This document shows positions 1-11,464 of a stretch of 64,000 nucleotides of DNA, piece by piece. Numbering within the stretch: the stretch's first letter is position 1; every line of letters starts with the position of its first letter. The position numbers and the translations under genes are program-made. This DNA is from Carnegiea gigantea (lineage: Eukaryota > Streptophyta > Magnoliopsida > Caryophyllales > Cactaceae). Location of the stretch: NCBI GenBank assembly GCA_029747015.1, contig JAKOGI010002819.1:1-64000 (forward strand). Direction: 5' to 3'. The notes beneath the pieces are model-generated. The model ran no database searches. It worked only from the letters and a program-made list of their open reading frames with translations, and was not told the DNA's origin.

Positions 1-43
1 TATATATATATATATATATATATATAGATATACATAGATATAT
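1..43. repeat. TA microsatellite flanking the array
   Basis: Twelve to thirteen TA dinucleotides are followed by a degenerate GATA/CATA stretch. It does not resemble the end of a unit internal domain, where the primer-binding-site complement would stand at this position. It is therefore most likely host sequence outside the array. The five bases before the LTR (39-43, TATAT) could be one copy of a target-site duplication; its partner would lie beyond the right edge. Confidence 0.85.
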
Positions 44-2942
44 TGTAATGCCCCCAACCACTAGGGTTATAAGCATTATCGTTTTCTTACTTCCTAAGTA
101 CATTTTGTGGCGAAATAGACAAAGTTTCGGCTGGAAACTGACCATTTCTCAGGCTAAAAGCCTTGCAATAAATCCCTTCATTGAATTGGAGCATAATGAC
201 TACACGTCAAAGTTTATAGCTCTACGGATCACTCATCTGGAGTACCCCAGAACCATATAGTTTAATAACAAAAAAGGAAATAAAAGGTACAACTCAACAG
301 ATCACACATCCGAAGCAGTCGGTTTACATCGAAAAATGTAACTAACTTTAGCTAAGTTGCCTCACATGGCCATACCGAGCGTCTTGTGAGCAATGTGCAT
401 TACATGAACATGAGTGCTTTGTTTACGTACATTTAAAACTCTGGTAGTGCATTATATTACATTATGAATCACGTAAATCCACTTCTATAAGTACACATAT
501 ATGACATCTTTTCAAGCAAAGGTAGACTTCAACTCAGCATAAGTGAATCGACTTCTAGCTACCACAATGAAAACCTGAGAAAATGGGGAAATAGTAATGG
601 GATGAGCAACCACACGCTAAGTGAGTACTTCCTGACTCTTTAAACCAAAACAGTTGAAGGCAATAATACCAACAATAGTCACATATCACTCATTTATAGA
701 TTACTCTCATACTCGGTAATTATAGTCCCCAAGAAAGGATTATCACCCATAAACTTCATACTAGTCACTCAAACTCATTTCTAGGCTCTTAATAACTAAA
801 CTTCCTTAATGATAAAGCATTTAGGAACATAAGCAAGTAAGCAACAAGGATAGAGTAAAAGTGCTCTCAAATACTCAAATTGAAAATGCGATGACTCATG
901 TTTTATTCAAAGAATATGCACATTTGAAAACTCATATGCTCGATGCATTACAAGGCTATAGCCATACTTTATTTGAAATTTCATTCAAACTATACTTGGA
1001 ATCTCGTTCGTAAAACATGCACAGGACACGCACAGGAAGCTTTCTTTCTTTTACTTGAAAACGCTTTACTAAGCCTCTTGAGGCTCATGTTGTTTAAAAA
1101 GAAATCTCTTTCGTATTGGTCCTCTAATGGCCTTTACAAGCTTTTCGAATCTTATTCGAACTGGCCTCTTAATGGCCCTTAAAATCTTTCTTTTTTCCTG
1201 AAATACTTAAAATGACGAAATGCGGACTATTTTTCTTACTTATTGGGAAAATATTCTTGATATAAGATCATCATAACGTGCTGGTTGGGGTGAGATCTAT
1301 TCTCAACCCCTAGTGAGACTATCCTTACTCATGAACTCTTACTCCCGGGATGGCAACATAAATGGACCTACACCCCCGTCAGGGTCTTCTAGGGTCTCCC
1401 ACCACTGGGATTTACTCCTTAGGCTAGGGATTCCCCTATTCTATCAGGTTTACTCCCATCTTACATATGTCCTTATGCACGTTATCTTAGCCAAATTAAA
1501 GCGTATGGCCATGGCGGCTAATAAGTTAGCTATCTCTCATGGTGAAATCATTTATCATACAACTCACTCTTTTTTGAAGTTCTTTATGCCTTAAAAACTA
1601 CATTCGTATATTAAAAATAGGCTATTGTTTGCTAATAGTTACGACTACCTTTATTTTCAACCACGAAAAACATTCTTTTTCAAAACCTCACCCTCACACA
1701 CATGATAAAGCTCAATGACATGGAGGGGGAGGGGTTCACATGTAACACATTCAGAACACTTCATAATTCAACTTGAAAACCTCTTAAAATCATAATGACT
1801 TTGCTAACTCACAAATCAAAACTCAGTCAAAACTTAAAGTACTCAGCTCGCTTATAATTCAAGCAAGGTTTCGTATTTGACATCTTTAGTTGCCCATTTT
1901 CGATTCATTTAAATTCTATCCAAACTCAAAAAACGGGACATAATCAAACCAAAGTTTTAAAATGTTTTCGAACTTACTACTGGCTTGCTATTTAATTTCC
2001 GAGACCTGTCGACTATTCAGTTGAGTCACTCACTGAGTAGTTCGATGATTTAGGATCTTTTTAGGCTACAAACATCTTAACAAATTAATAGGCAACTAGT
2101 GAACGTTTATAAATATTTGAATTTAAGGAAACATACTTTTAACGACCCCTTTTAAAGATTTCTAAAGTTCACAAACCATTCATATAGCATCACTTAAACA
2201 ACATCAAGAGGGAAGCGGCTCACAAGTAGCACGTTCGTAACACTTCGTAGGAACAGTTTCAGCAGAATCAATCTAATAATTCCATATATCTCGCAATCCA
2301 CACGATTGTGGTCAATAACAAACCCAGGCTCCTCCTCATACAACAAAGACCACAAGAACATCGAATCACTCAACAGTTTCACCTCAAGCCATCCAACTAC
2401 CAAGCTCGGCTCAATATTGCCATAAATGAATCAATAGTACATGAAACCATTATACACAAGTGTAACTTTCATGCTAATAGCCAAAAACAGAGTTTAAATG
2501 TATCCAATCTGATCTAATGATGACATTTAAAACTAATTCAGCTCGGTCTACAATTTCTGAAACCATCTAGTTAGCGACCACAAGGTGTAACACTCACATG
2601 TAGCCTCCCAAACAGATTTTAGGCATGATAAACTAATTCAATAACAACATTATGGCAACATTCTGCCTGCTTCACTAATCTCTAAGCAGAACGGTTAGCA
2701 AAACCACGCATCACTCAACATGTAAGAACCCCGAAATCAGCATTATTACCATAATTACTCAAGTTCGCTCTAATTTCCCCAATTATTGACTCCTAACTCA
2801 TATTGTAACATGCATTAACTAAAATCAGTAAAATTCTTTTGAATTTACTAATAGTCAAGGAGGAGAGAAACACCGACCTCGAATCCATGCTGAAGGACCC
2901 AACTCGTGGGTTAATTAGGCAATTTTAGGCTGAGCTCGAGTC

Positions 2943-3131
2943 TCATGTGCTCTGGTCATGGTGGTGGTGCTGAGGGTTCAAACCCCTAACTTTCGAACCC
3001 TCATCCTTGTGGCTTTTGGTGGTTGCCGGACCCAGGCTCACCGAAAACACCTTGCCGTCGACGCCCAGCCGTCGTCCCACTGGCGTCAACTGTGCTGCCT
3101 CGATGTCCCTCTCGCAGTTCCTCTTTATCAC
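2943..3131 (-). other. Recurrent 62-codon sense-strand small ORF in LARD LTR
   Basis: In the transcribed orientation of the element, about 550 bp into the LTR, a 62-codon frame begins MI.RN.ERDIE and ends QHHHHDQST. The same frame with the same length recurs at 8677-8865, 32576-32764, 38287-38475 and 55481-55669. In copies at 43999-44214 and 49624-49848 a 1-2 bp change shifts the C-terminus, and the copy near 61155 ends earlier. The peptide is charged and low in hydrophobics, and I recognise no domain. Recurrence may only reflect shared ancestry, so this is a candidate leader ORF and not a demonstrated gene. Confidence 0.25.
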
Positions 3132-3198
3132 TCGATCTCTCTCTCTGTTTTCGGCCTGCCAGGGCCCTCACGGATAGGAAGCGATGGCCAGCCATACT

Positions 3199-3216
3199 AG
3201 CGGCGGCACCGCCGCT
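3199..3216. other. GC hairpin in LARD LTR
   Basis: AGCGGCGG-CA-CCGCCGCT is a perfect 8-bp inverted repeat with a 2-nt loop. It follows a shorter one, ATGGC-CA-GCCAT, immediately to the left (3184-3195). Both lie in the GC-rich island. Equivalent sequences recur in the other LTRs, with arm mismatches in some (for example copies 3 and 4). Folding in the RNA is inferred only. Confidence 0.5.
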
Positions 3217-3676
3217 CCCACCTCTCTCTCTCTTTCTCCTGCTTCCCTTTTTCAATCTTTTTCTTTTTTTTTTGGGTTAAAACTTGCACATCAACTACAA
3301 TCTTTAGTCCAATCACATAGCTCTTATTCTAAATCCAGATCATTAATATAACGTCTGCCGATTACTCGTTCCCGAATATATCATGGCTCTGTTTAATAAA
3401 CAACAAAACTAATTCTAAGGTTGGTAATCTAGTTGCATTCGTGAATCTACTCGATTTAGTAATCGATAATAATTCTTATTAACGCTCATTAAAAGTCATC
3501 GGAAAATTTTCAAGACTAATAATGATAGTAATAGCAATGATTATATTCTTTTTAATAAAATTATCGCTCACATAAGCACATCGATAATAACTCATATCGT
3601 TACTAAAATATGATTTTATAACGTAAAAAGGCATGACAGCCAACGTAACGTAAAAATAAAGAGTGCAAGTGTTACA

Positions 3677-3692
3677 TTCTTCCCCCTCAAAA
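3677..3692 (-). promoter_or_regulatory. LARD polypurine tract (representative)
   Basis: The plus strand reads TTCTTCCCCCTCAAAA, so the minus strand gives a purine run ending GGGGGAAGAA exactly at the LTR start TGTAAC. This is the expected plus-strand priming site. Equivalents start at 9447, 25231, 33315, 39022, 44755, 50475, 56214 and 61874. The copy at 61874 has a G interrupting the pyrimidine run. Confidence 0.8.
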
Positions 3693-5717
3693 GAATTTTG
3701 TACTCGAAATTCTAAAGCTCATAGTTCATGCAAACACAAGATGCATACACACAGCCTATGATCTACATGATAGGATTCCAAAATCTTTCATTTAGAAATC
3801 CACTATAACTTTTTAATCGAAATAAAAAAGCTTATGGTATCCAGTTTCCTCCCCATCAATCCTCTTCAAGCGTCTACTTACTCTATTTAGGCGCCAAGGG
3901 CAAACGCATAGAAGAGGGGCAGATGAGCTAGCGTGGAAAACCATATTAAGCTCGTTTTAAAAAGGAACATAGATTTTCAATTATCTAGACTCAATTTGCA
4001 TAGTAAACAACAACTCCATATATATGCATCGTTATGAATTGAAATCTAAAGGTAGGACGATTGGGCAGTGATACCTTAAGGTCATATACAAGTAGTCTCG
4101 TTCTAAAACCTAAATTCAGTCACTCTTAGGATCGAAACAGTTAACATGGAGACTCCTATAACACATTAGGGTAACAAGGACATCATATGGCACCATGTGG
4201 CATCACTTAAGCACCATGGCATCGCGTAGAATCAGTAATTAAGCATCCTCAAGCCTAGGAATCATAAGCAACATGAAACCGTCTAATACGCATATAACAA
4301 GTAATTTACAAATGAGAAGCATATGCAACTGACATTCCTATGTTCACACATCGATCACAACTAACTTTTAGGCCTTTCATTCATGGGAACTTAGACAGGA
4401 CATGTCAAAGTCGTATGAAGGGGGTTTAACTTCTTCAGATTCACAAAAAACATGAAGATGTTAAATCAATCTAAGGTTAAATCAATTAACTAGTAAGCTA
4501 CCACATCATACTAACGTAGCAGAGGCATCATAATAGGTCATATTGAAATCGATGGAACTTGAAGTAGCACTCGAAATCACATTGATATCACATAGAGTCA
4601 ATGATAGAGCATTGGAGATCAAGAATCACAAATAGCATGAACTAGCATAACATATTGATAGGTATAACTTGAGAAGAAAATGCTAAGGCAAGAATGTAAG
4701 TTGGTGGTTTTGATGGTGGGGAGACTTTCCCTAAGGTCCCTCCTTGGAACTGAGCGCTTCCTAGGTCATAGATTCATACGAGTGAAGGGTTATGCTCATA
4801 GACGAATCTTGGGGCCTGTGGGTTATGGGCCCACTACGCTTTTGCTGTGCTACTCTAGTTAATATAGAATATAAGGGCAATATTCGAATGCGAGTTCCTA
4901 TGGTCACTATATCATACTTTAAATGCATGCGTATGCGGTTATTCAGCTATAACATGGAATCATCGAATTCACGGAATGCAAATAATGAGCCAGAGGTCAT
5001 GCCGTACCGTGAATTACAAAACTTAAATCATCTGGATAATAAAGTCACATCAAGCAATGAATGCATCTTGGCATGCAGGTATTAGATACATCTAGTTACA
5101 CATAGAAACTTATGTTCAGAGAACGACTCGAACCTAATTGTTGCGCAAATGCAAGTCTTCTGAGGCAACAGTAAGGCCTAACTACGGAATTACGAAGGTA
5201 GTTTATACGAAAGAAAAACCTTAGCTCACTATTTGTGATGGATCTTAACTCTCGAAGTTTCTAGGTTTTAAAAAGGAGAATAGCTTAACTACTTCTAGCT
5301 CTTTCTCCACCAACCATTGAGTTCGTCTGCTCATTCCATTATGGGGCCTGAGGAGCAAATCGTACTTGAGAGGCAAAAATGAGCTTAGAGTTAAGACTTT
5401 TCCAAATATTTCAATTCAAATCAAGCATGCTTTAAACTTTCGATTAAATCACCAAATTGCATATACGAAACAACCATTATTGAGCCAACACTTAGCTCAT
5501 TTACGCGAATACAAGTCATTCAGCCTATGCTCTAGCGAATGGCTCATTCATCCAATCAATGAGCTCACTCAAGTCGCACATAGCTAGTTAAATGCACCAA
5601 CATTCACACAAAAACCACATTTGCACACAAAAACAACCATCACATTATTATGAACGCATTCCTAGATAACTATATAAAATGCAAGACTTAGGTCGTGACC
5701 TGTGGTCGCAGGACCTT

Positions 5718-5729
5718 GCTCTGATACCA
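5718..5729 (-). promoter_or_regulatory. LARD primer-binding site (representative)
   Basis: GCTCTGATACCA on the plus strand is TGGTATCAGAGC on the minus strand, the standard plant initiator-methionine tRNA primer site. Three bases (TCT) separate it from the LTR. Equivalents are at 11191-11202 (degenerate), 27260-27271 (one change), 35325-35336, 41066-41077, 46800-46811, 52520-52531, 58261-58272 and 63918-63929. Confidence 0.9.
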
Positions 5730-5732
5730 TCT

Positions 5733-8700
5733 TGTAACTCCCCTAGCCCCTAATGTTAGAAGTATTACCATTTTCTTACTTCCTACTTAAAGTTTGGGGC
5801 GAAACGGATAAAGTTTCGCCAGAAAGCTGACCATTTCTCAAGCTAGAAGCTTTATAATAAGCCCCTGCATTGAATAGGTGCATATAGAACTCTAAAATAA
5901 GCTCAACGGCTACACACCGGAGTTTATAGCTCTATGGGTCACTCACCCAGGGTACACCAAAACCATATAGTTCAATAATAAAGAAGGAAATAAAAGGTAC
6001 AACTCAACGGATCACACATTCGGAGTACTGGGGTTTACATTCCGAAATGTAACTAGCTTTAGCAAAAAATGATCTGGCAAATAATATGGTTAGCTTACTT
6101 GGCCATACAGGGTGACTTGTCAGCAATGTGCATTACATGAACTAGAGCGCTTTGTTTACATACATTTACAACTCTGGTAACACATTATATTACATTATTA
6201 ATCACGTAAATCCACTTCAATAAGTACACATATATAACACCTTTTCAAGCAAAGGTAGACTCTAACTCAGCATAAGTGAATCGACTTCTACCTACCACAA
6301 CGAAAACCTGAGAAAATGGGGAAATAGTAATGGGATGAGCAACCACGCGCTAAGTGAGTACGTCCCAACGCCTTAAACCAAAACAGTTGCAGACAATAAT
6401 ACCAATAATAGTCACATATCACACATTTATAGATCACTCTTATACTCGGCAATTATAGTCCACAAGAAAGGATTATCACCCATAAACTTCATACTAGTCA
6501 CTCAAACTCATTTCTATGCCCTTAATAACTAAACTTCCCTAATGATAAAGCATTTAGGAACCTAAGCAAGTAAGCAACAAGGATAGAGTAAAAGTGCTCT
6601 CAAATACTCAAATTGAAAACGTGGTGACTCATGTTTTATTCAAAGAATATGCACATTTGAAAACTCATATGCTCGTTGCATTACAAGGCTATAGCCATAT
6701 TTTATTTGAAATTTCATTCAAACTATACTTAGAATCTCATTCGTAAAACATGCACAGGACATGCACAAGAAGCTTTCTTTCTTTTTCTTGAAAACGCTTT
6801 ACTTAGCCTCTTGAGGCTCATGTTGTTTAAAAAGAAATCTCTTTCGTATTGGTCCTTTAATGAACCTTATAAACTTTTCGAATCTTATTCAAACTAGCCT
6901 CTTAATGGCCCTTAAAATCTTTCTTTTTCCCAGAAATAGTTAAAATGGCGAAATGCTGACTATTTTTCTTACTTATTGGGAAAATGCGCTTGATATAAAA
7001 TCATCATAATGTGCTGGTTAGGGTGAGATCTATTCTCAACCCCTAGTGAGACTATCCTCACTCATAAGCACTTACTTCCGAGATGGCAACATAAATGGAC
7101 CTACACCCTCGTCAGGGTCTTCTAGGGTCTCCCACTACTGGAACTTACTCCTTAGGCTAGGGATTCCCCTGTTCGAGCAGGTTCACCCCCATCTTACATA
7201 TGTCCCTAAGCACGTTATCTTAGCCAAATTAAAGCGTATGGCCATGGGAGCTAATAAGTTTGCTATCTCTCACAGTGAAATCAATTATCATACAACTCAC
7301 TCCTTTTTAAAGTTCTTTATGCCTTAAAAACTACATTTGTATGGTTAAAAACAGGCCGTCATTCGCTAATAGTTACGGCTACCTTTATTTTCAAGCACGA
7401 AAAACATTCTTTTTCAAAACCTCACCCTCACACACATGATAAAGCTTAATGACATGGAGGGGGAGGGGCTCACATGTAACACATTCTAAACACTTCATAA
7501 TTCAACTTGAAAACCTCTTAGAATCATAATGAATTTGCTAACTCGTAAATCAAAACTCAGTCAAAACTTAAAGTGCTTAGCTCGCTTATAATTGAAGCAA
7601 GGTTTCGTATTAGACATCTTCAGTTGCCCATTTTCGATTCATTTAAATTCTTTCTAAACTCAAAGAAAGGGACATAATTGAACCAAAGTTTTAAAACATT
7701 TTCGAACTTACTACAGGCTTGCTATTTAATTTCCCAGACCTGTCCACTATTCAATTGAGTCATTTACTGAGTAGTTCGACGATTTAGGATCTTTTTAGGC
7801 TATAATCATCTTAACAAGTTAATAGGCAACTGGTGAACATTTATAAATATTTGAATTTAAGGAAACACACTTTTAACGACCCCTTTTAAAGATTTATAAA
7901 GTTCACAAACCATTCACATAGCATCACTTAAACAACATCAAGAGGGAAGTGGCTCACAAGTAGTATGTTTGTAACACTTCGTAGGAACAGTTTTAGCAGA
8001 ATTAATCTAATAATTTCATATACCTCGCAATCCACACGATTGTGGTCAATAACAAACCCATGCTTTCTCCTCACACAACAACGACCACAAGAACATCGCA
8101 TCACTCAACAGTTTCACCTCAAGCCATCCAACTACCAAGCTCGGTTCAATATTGCCATAAATGAATCAATAGTACATGAAACCATTATACACAAGTGTAA
8201 CTTTCATGCTAATAGCCAAAAACAGAGTTTAAATGTATGTAATCGGATCTAATAAAGACATTTAAAATTAATTCAGCTCGGTCTACAATTCCTTAAACCA
8301 TTCGGTTAGCGACCACAGGGTGTAACACTCATATGTAGCCTCCCAAACAGATTTTAGGCATGATAAACTAATTCAATAACAACATTAAGGCAACATTCTG
8401 CCTGTTTCACTAATCTCTAAGTGCAACGGTTGGCAAAACCATGCATCACTCAACATGCAAGAATCCCGAAATCAGCATTATTACCATAATTATTCAAATT
8501 CGCTCTAATTTCCCCAATACTGACCCTTAACTCAGGTTGTAACATGCATTAACTAAAATTAGTAAAATTCTTTTGAAATTACTAATAGTCTAGGAGGAGA
8601 GAAACACGCACCTTGAATCCATGCTAAAGGACCCAATTCGTGGGTTAATTGGGTAATTTCAGGTTCAGTTCGAGTCTCATGTGCTACGGTCAAGGTGGTG

Positions 8701-8867
8701 GTGCTGAGGGTTCAAACCCCTAACTTTTGAACCCTCATCCTCGTGGCTTTTGGTGGTTGCTGGACCGAGGCCCACCAGAAACACCTTGCCGTCGATTCCT
8801 GGTCGTCGTCCCACTGGCATCAACTGCGCTGCCTCGGTGTCCCTCTCGCGGTTCCTCTCTATCACTT

Positions 8868-8910
<43 letters not shown>

Positions 8911-9446
8911 TTTCGGCCTGCCAGGGCCGTCATGGATAGAAAGTAATGGCCAGCCATATTAGCGGCGGCACCGCCGCTCCCTCCTCTCTCTCTCTCTCTC
9001 TCTCCCCTGCTTCCCTTTTTTACTCTTTTTCTTTTTTTTTTTTGGGTTGAAACTGGCCCATCAGCTACAATCTTTAGTCCAATCATGTAGCTCTTATTCT
9101 AAACCTAGATCATTAATATAATCGTCCGCCGATCACACGTTCTCGAATATATCACGGTCCGGTTTAATAAATAACGAAACTAATTCTACGGTTGATAATC
9201 TAATCGCATTCGGGAATCTACTCGATTTAGTAATCGATAATAATTCTTATTAACGCTCATTAAAAGTCATTGGAAAATTTTCAAGACTAATAATGATAGT
9301 AATAGCAACGATAATATTCTTTTTAATAAAATTATCGCTCACATAAGCACATCGATAATAACTCATATCGTTACTAAAATAGGATTTTATAACGTAAAAG
9401 GCATGACAGCCAAAGTAATGTAAAAATAAAGAGTGCGGGTGTTACA
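5733..9446 (-). repeat. LARD LTR copy 2
   Basis: This 3714-bp LTR has TGTAAC and GTTACA ends. It shares with copies 3 and 4 the variants AATAATAAAGAAGG (5972 region) and GCAAAAAATGAT, which copies 5-9 lack. It carries the longest uninterrupted CT tract of the array and a 62-codon sense frame at 8677-8865. Confidence 0.88.
8871..8908. repeat. (CT)19 microsatellite in LTR 2
   Basis: There are nineteen uninterrupted CT dinucleotides at a position where other LTR copies have four to seven. A second shorter CT run lies at about 8981-9003. This is a copy-specific expansion. Confidence 0.95.
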
Positions 9447-11205
9447 TTCTTCCCCCTCAAAATAATTTCGTACTCGAAATTCTGAAGCTCACAGTTCATG
9501 CAAACACAAGATGCATACACACAGCCTATGATCTACATGATAGGATTCCAAATGGTTTCATTTAGAAATCTACTATATCTTTTTAATCGAAAGAAAAAGG
9601 CTTATGGTATCCAGTCTCCTCCTTGCCAATCATCTTCATGCGTCTACTCACTCTATATAGGCGCCAAGGGCAAAGGCATAGAAGAGGGGCAGATGAGTTG
9701 GCGTGGAAAACCATATTTAGCTCGTTTTAGAAAGGAACATAGATTTTTAATTATCTAGACTCAATTTGTATAGTAAACAACAACTCTATGTGTATGCACC
9801 ATTGTGAATTGAAATCTACAGGTAGGACGATTGGGCAGTGATACCTCAAGGTCATATACAAGTAGTCTTGTTCTAAAACCTAAATTCAGTCACTCTTAGG
9901 ATCGAAACAGTTAACCTGGGGACTCCTATAACACATTAGGGTAACAAGGACATCATATCATGCCACGTAGCATCACTTAAGTACCATGGCATTGCATAGA
10001 ATCAGCAATTAAGGATTCTCAAGCCTAGGAATCATAAGCAACATGGAATTGTCTAATACGCATATAACAAGCAATTTACAAAAGAGAAGCATATGCAACT
10101 GACATTCCTATGTTAACACATCAATCACAACTATCTTTTAGGCCTTTCATTCATGGCAACTTAGACAGGACATGTCAAAGTCGTATAAAGGGGGTTTAAC
10201 TTCATCAGATTCACTCAAAACATAAAGATATTAAATCAATCTAAGGTTAAATCAATTAACTAGTAAGCTACCACATCACAATAACGTAGTAGAGGCATCA
10301 TAACAGGTCATATTGACATCGATGGAACTTGAAGTATCACTCGAAATCACATTGATATCACATAGAGTCAATGATAGAGTACTGAAGATCAAGAATCACG
10401 AATAGCATGAACTAGCATAACATATCGATAGGTATAACTTGAGAAGAAAATGCTAAGGTAAGAATGTAAGTTGATGGTTTTGATGGTGGGGAGACTTTCC
10501 CTAAGGTCCCTCCTTGGAATTGAGCGAAACCTAGGTCATAGATTCATACGAGTGAAGGGTTATGCTCATAAACGAATCCTGGGGCCTGTGGGTCATGGGC
10601 CCACTGCGCTTCCGCTGTGCTACTCTGGTTAATATAGAATACAAGGGCAATATTCGAATGCGAGTTCCTATGATCACTGTATCGTACTTTAAATACGTGC
10701 GTATGCGGTTAATCAGCTATAACATGGCATAATCGAATTCACGGAATGCAAATAACGAGCCAGAGGTCATGCCGTACCATGAGTTACAAAACTTCAATCA
10801 TCTAGACAATCAAGTCACATCAAGCAAATCGTACTTGAGGGGCAAAAATGAGCTCAGAGTTAAGAAGTTTCCAAATATTTCAATTCAAATCAAGCATGCT
10901 TTAAACTTTCGATTAAATTGCCAAAGTGCATATATGAAAAAACCATTATTGAGCCAACACTTAGCTCATTTACGAGAATATAAGTCATTCAGCCTATGCT
11001 CTAGTGAATGGCTCATTCATCCAATCAATAAGCTCACTCAAGCCACACATAGCTAGCTAAATGCACCAACATTCACACAAAAACCACATTTGCACACAAA
11101 GGCAACCATATATCACATTATCATGAACGCGTTCCTAGATAACTATATAAAATGCAAGACTCCGGTCGTGACCTGTGGTCGCAGGACCTTGCTCGGCTGC
11201 CATCT
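9447..11205 (-). mobile_element. LARD internal domain copy 2, with 297-bp deletion and degenerate PBS
   Basis: At 1759 bp this domain is about 300 bp shorter than the others. The missing block corresponds to about 5053-5355 of copy 1. The junction near 10822-10830 falls in AGCAA, which occurs at both ends of the missing block in copy 1, so the deletion used short homology. The primer-binding-site complement at 11191-11202 reads GCTCGGCTGCCA, three changes from consensus, so this copy could no longer prime normally. Confidence 0.85.
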
Positions 11206-11464
11206 TGTAGCTCCCCTAGCCCCTAATGTTAGAAGTATTACCTTTTTCTTACTTCCTACTTAAATTTTGGGGCGAAACGGATAATGTTTCACCTAAAAGC
11301 TGACCATTTCTCAAGCTAAAAGCTTTACAATAAACCCATGCATTGAATAGATGCATATAGAACTCTAAAATAAGCCTAACTGCTACACACCGGAGTTTAC
11401 AGGTCAATGGGCCACTCACCCGGAGTACACCAAAACCATATAGTTCAATAATAAAGAAGGGAAT
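11206..11464 (-). repeat. LARD LTR copy 3, left fragment
   Basis: The LTR begins with TGTAGC and is cut after 259 bp by the copia insertion. The sequence continues at 21778 with the expected register (AAGAAGG-AAATAAAAGG in other copies), which shows a simple insertion. Confidence 0.9.
11460..11464. repeat. Copia target-site duplication, left copy
   Basis: GGAAT here pairs with GAAAT at 21778-21782. Uninterrupted LTR copies have a single GAAAT at this place, so the left copy has one later substitution. Confidence 0.8.

Larger units (their letters stand above)
44..3676 (-). repeat. LARD LTR copy 1 (terminal copy of the array)
   Basis: This 3633-bp LTR runs from TGTAATG at 44 to GTTACA at 3676 and is followed directly by the polypyrimidine complement of the PPT. 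In element orientation it is the outermost 3' LTR. Its left ~330 bp differs from every other copy by many substitutions and a gap near 190-200, whereas the rest matches other copies closely. It contains a GC-rich island (about 2950-3260) with CT repeats. On the minus strand a TATATTAAT stretch (3342-3350) upstream of the island is a possible TATA element, unproven. Confidence 0.85.
3677..5732 (-). mobile_element. LARD internal domain copy 1
   Basis: This 2056-bp non-coding domain lies between LTR 1 and LTR 2. Its left edge is the PPT complement (from 3677). Its right edge holds the complement of the primer-binding site at 5718-5729, 3 bp from the next LTR. Frames on either strand stay under 100 codons. 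The longest recurring ones (for example 4680-4862) are on the strand opposite to transcription. Confidence 0.85.

Noticed and set aside
5718..5732. Possible tRNA gene at GCTCTGATACCA
   Set aside because: Only the 12-nt 3'-end match is present. There is no cloverleaf, and its fixed place beside each LTR shows that it is a primer-binding site.
9498..9758. Recurrent plus-strand ORF (MQTQDAYTQP...) of 67-86 codons next to the PPT
   Set aside because: It is antisense to the element and overlaps the PPT side of the internal domain. Stops and frameshifts differ between copies.
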